Shown in pieces: positions 61,706 through 64,000 of a DNA stretch of 64,000 nt. The stretch comes from Watersipora subatra (Eukaryota; Bryozoa; Gymnolaemata; Cheilostomatida; Watersiporidae): contig NC_088712.1 in assembly GCF_963576615.1 (NCBI RefSeq), positions 31,153,870 to 31,217,869 on the forward strand, in the 5' to 3' direction. Position 1 is the stretch's first letter. Each line of letters begins with the position of its first letter. Made by a program: the position numbers and the translations under genes. The notes beneath the pieces were generated by a model. It did not search any database. It saw only the letters and a program-made list of their open reading frames with translations, and was not told the DNA's origin.

Positions 61706-62301
61706 GTAAGTTTTATGTGGCTATTTACAGAATTTTACCGAAAAAAAAACGATAAAAAGCCGAAAGTTTTCTTGTGAATTTCTAACAAACTTTATTCTAA
61801 CAGTGTAAGATATGGATTTTTCATGATACACATGATTATAACATTTTCAATCCAATGAAATTTAGATCTTTTGGCAGCATGAACTCATCACTCTATTACC
61901 CCATAATAAATAATAGTTTTATGATTTCCTTGTAGAACTACAAGATAATAAAAATTTCTTATTTCATTTATATCCAATTGTTCAACCCACAGTTAGTCAA
62001 GCATATAGTTCTCAACCTCAACATCTACTATAAACTAGCCCCAACCACTAGGCTCTAATATTGGTTGATAGGGGACATTTACCACAGTAATCATCTTCAT
62101 GACTTTCCGTGTTTATATCTACAGTATCAAAAATATTTGCAATTTGTATTACCAATTGTTAGCTGCAGTAGACTACTTATTTTCAATTTTTTATCAGGTA
62201 TTTACCCTGAAAAGCTACTAAAGCACAATTTTTTTCTAGGCTGTACGAGAAGTTTGAAAGCAAATAGGTTGCTTACTACCGATCATATTTGCTACATGTA
62301 G

Positions 62302-62393
62302 GTAAAGACAGTCAAGGGCTTGTGAGTGATGATGCTATTGATGATGAGCTGAGGGCTTCAACACCAATATCTGATGAATACTGCATCAACTAA
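62302..62393 (+). CDS. small acidic protein, exon 2
   Basis: Follows the acceptor ACATGTAG (62294-62301) and completes the split glycine of exon 1. It reads KDSQGLVSDDAIDDELRAST, then PISDEYCIN and a TAA at 62391-62393. The joined product has 65 residues. Alternative acceptors at 62198 (TTTTATCAG) and 62239 (TTTTCTAG) would give other C-termini, so the exon choice is not certain. No clear AATAAA follows. Confidence 0.42.
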
Positions 62394-63937
62394 CTTATAA
62401 TGGGAGCAAATATGCATATGTAGTTGGCATCAAATAACTCTCACTGTGTCATCATTTTTTTGTGAACACACCCATATTATACATGTATATATTGTTTCGT
62501 TTTCATGCATATTCATTTTTACTGTATTTTTTACAATATATTTTACTGTATTTTTACACCAATTTTCTTTGCTGGTGATTGATTGTCTGTTAGCTGGTAA
62601 CTTGGTTATCTTTTTTTATGCATAATATATTCATAATAACCTCTGCAATGCATTTCAATATAAATTAACAAATTGTTTGATTATATAATTGATAAAACTG
62701 TCAGTGACGTAGTGTTGGTTAGAAGCTAGTAACACCTGTTCTATTGCTTGGAATTGAGAAATCTTTTTTTATTTGCTGCTGATAAAGTTTGCTATCAATC
62801 TAACATGCGTAGGTCCAACAATGTCAGTACCAGAAAACTGCTTGTGAGCTGCTATGAAACATAAAAAATAATTTTGATCAAAAAAAAGTTCACGAAAGTA
62901 TTAAAAATTGTAGTTAGTAGAATTTGTAAAGGTGCACAAAAATTTATATCAAATTGTAGCCTGGAATGTCTTTGTTAAGCTGCAAAAAACAAATCAAGAT
63001 TATTTTGAAAAGAACTCTAGTTATACTCAATTTTGTGTAGCTCTATTTTAATTATAAGGCTACTAAAAAATTAATTAGGCTGGGGGAGCAGTCAACCAAT
63101 AACTAATTAGTCCTGAATGGTTTAATATTTATAGAATTTTTAAACACGATTAAGAAAAATGAACAATAGGCATATCAACAAGTGCAGGGCTCATTTAAAA
63201 TATGACAGTAACTATAAATGTTGATTGGATTTTTAAATGTTTTACACGCAGGTAACAGCGCTTCTGCCCAATTTATTATCCCTTTGAACCTTGGTCGGTC
63301 TTTGTCAGTGGTGTCAGTAACCCTAAGCAATCTGTCCAACGATCTTAAGTTTTTAAACTTTTATTAAATATAACTAAAAATACTCATAATACAATGATAT
63401 TTGGTAAAACATTAGTAAAAAGGTCGAGCAACCCACAGCAACTGTCATCAAACAGAAAAAACAGTGCGTCATCATTATTCCGACAAAACTATAAAAGTTT
63501 GTACGATTTTAAAAAACTCGTAAAAACATTTACAGTAGCATCGTATCCATTGAGCACACGTTTATCATCATTTCATGACTCAAAATATAGTGGAGAATTA
63601 TATTTAGTATCATAAAATTTTTTATTTGCATCACAATCATATATGACCTACCAACAAGCGAGTCGTATCAATTTTTTCGCGATAAAATAATAGTTCTCAT
63701 AAAGTCTGTTATTAAATCAAAGGAAGTGAAGATATTTAAAAACTGTTACAAATGGTTGAGACATTTCTGATCAAACATTCTGTTCAAGAAATAATCTGAT
63801 TGGTTTACGCTGTTACTTAAAAGCTGCTTTTGTAAACAAAGCCATGTGAATGCCAGAATTTCAGCTGATAGGCATTTTGACACACCATACGCAATGCTGA
63901 AAAATCGGCTGTTAGTGTTCAAAGGGTAATTCTACAG
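62394..63937. other. no recognised gene
   Basis: AT-rich sequence. The open frame at 63394-63615 is basic (Lys/Ser-rich) and shows no recognised domain. Confidence 0.4.
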
Positions 63938-64000
63938 GTGGGCCAGATATTATTGATTTGATGACAGAGGCTGCGGGCTGGATGAAAATTGACTTTGGGC
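63938..64000 (+). CDS. possible exon cut by the window end
   Basis: After the acceptor TTCTACAG the second frame reads GPDIIDLMTEAAGWMKIDFG without a stop to the last base. It looks protein-like but matches no part of LARGE that I know. It might open another gene's exon. Confidence 0.3.

Overview
The window looks like AT-rich, intron-containing genomic DNA of a metazoan, most likely a marine invertebrate such as a mollusc or another lophotrochozoan. The reasons are GT-AG introns, tRNA-derived SINEs, many TA- or TWA-flanked inverted-repeat transposons, hammerhead ribozymes and many minisatellites. The species cannot be fixed from sequence alone. Nothing is bacterial: no operons, ribosome binding sites or CRISPR. 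Most long open frames are shadows of tandem repeats.

Main gene: eight coding exons on the + strand between 30840 and 58330 form the 5' half of a LARGE-type glycosyltransferase, the Golgi bifunctional xylosyl/glucuronyltransferase that builds matriglycan on alpha-dystroglycan. I assembled them by hand, and every exon junction keeps phase (1-2-0-1-0-0-0). They encode a signal anchor, a coiled-coil stem and most of the first GT-A domain, including the DTD motif. The rest of the gene is not seen and should lie beyond the window or past a very long last intron. A terminal exon of an unidentified upstream gene is at 378-493, and a small two-exon acidic gene candidate is at 61600-62393.

Region by region: 1-700 end of an upstream gene; 909-1301 39-bp minisatellite; 4.3-5.4 kb hairpins and a foldback element; 9.16-10.06 kb decayed LINE; 13.87-14.28 kb MITE; 14.64-15.18 kb 20-bp minisatellite; 17.1-19.9 kb TA-flanked transposon with a nested insert; 19.96-20.69 kb 20-bp minisatellite; 21.7-27.7 kb chain of MITEs; 28.2-28.6 kb three hammerhead ribozymes, two of them in inverted orientation; 28.6-30.2 kb second copy of the TA-flanked transposon; 30.84-58.33 kb LARGE, with introns full of repeats; 58.3-64 kb two further repeats and the small gene candidate.

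The two most striking items are these. (1) A 42-bp minisatellite of 85 periods (30961-34560) grew directly out of the exon 1/intron 1 boundary of LARGE, so it copies the end of the membrane anchor together with its 5' splice site. Donor spacing is 42 bp, so at least the first eleven extra donors would add whole 14-residue blocks in frame. (2) A compact group of three type I hammerhead ribozymes has complete cores and compensated stems.
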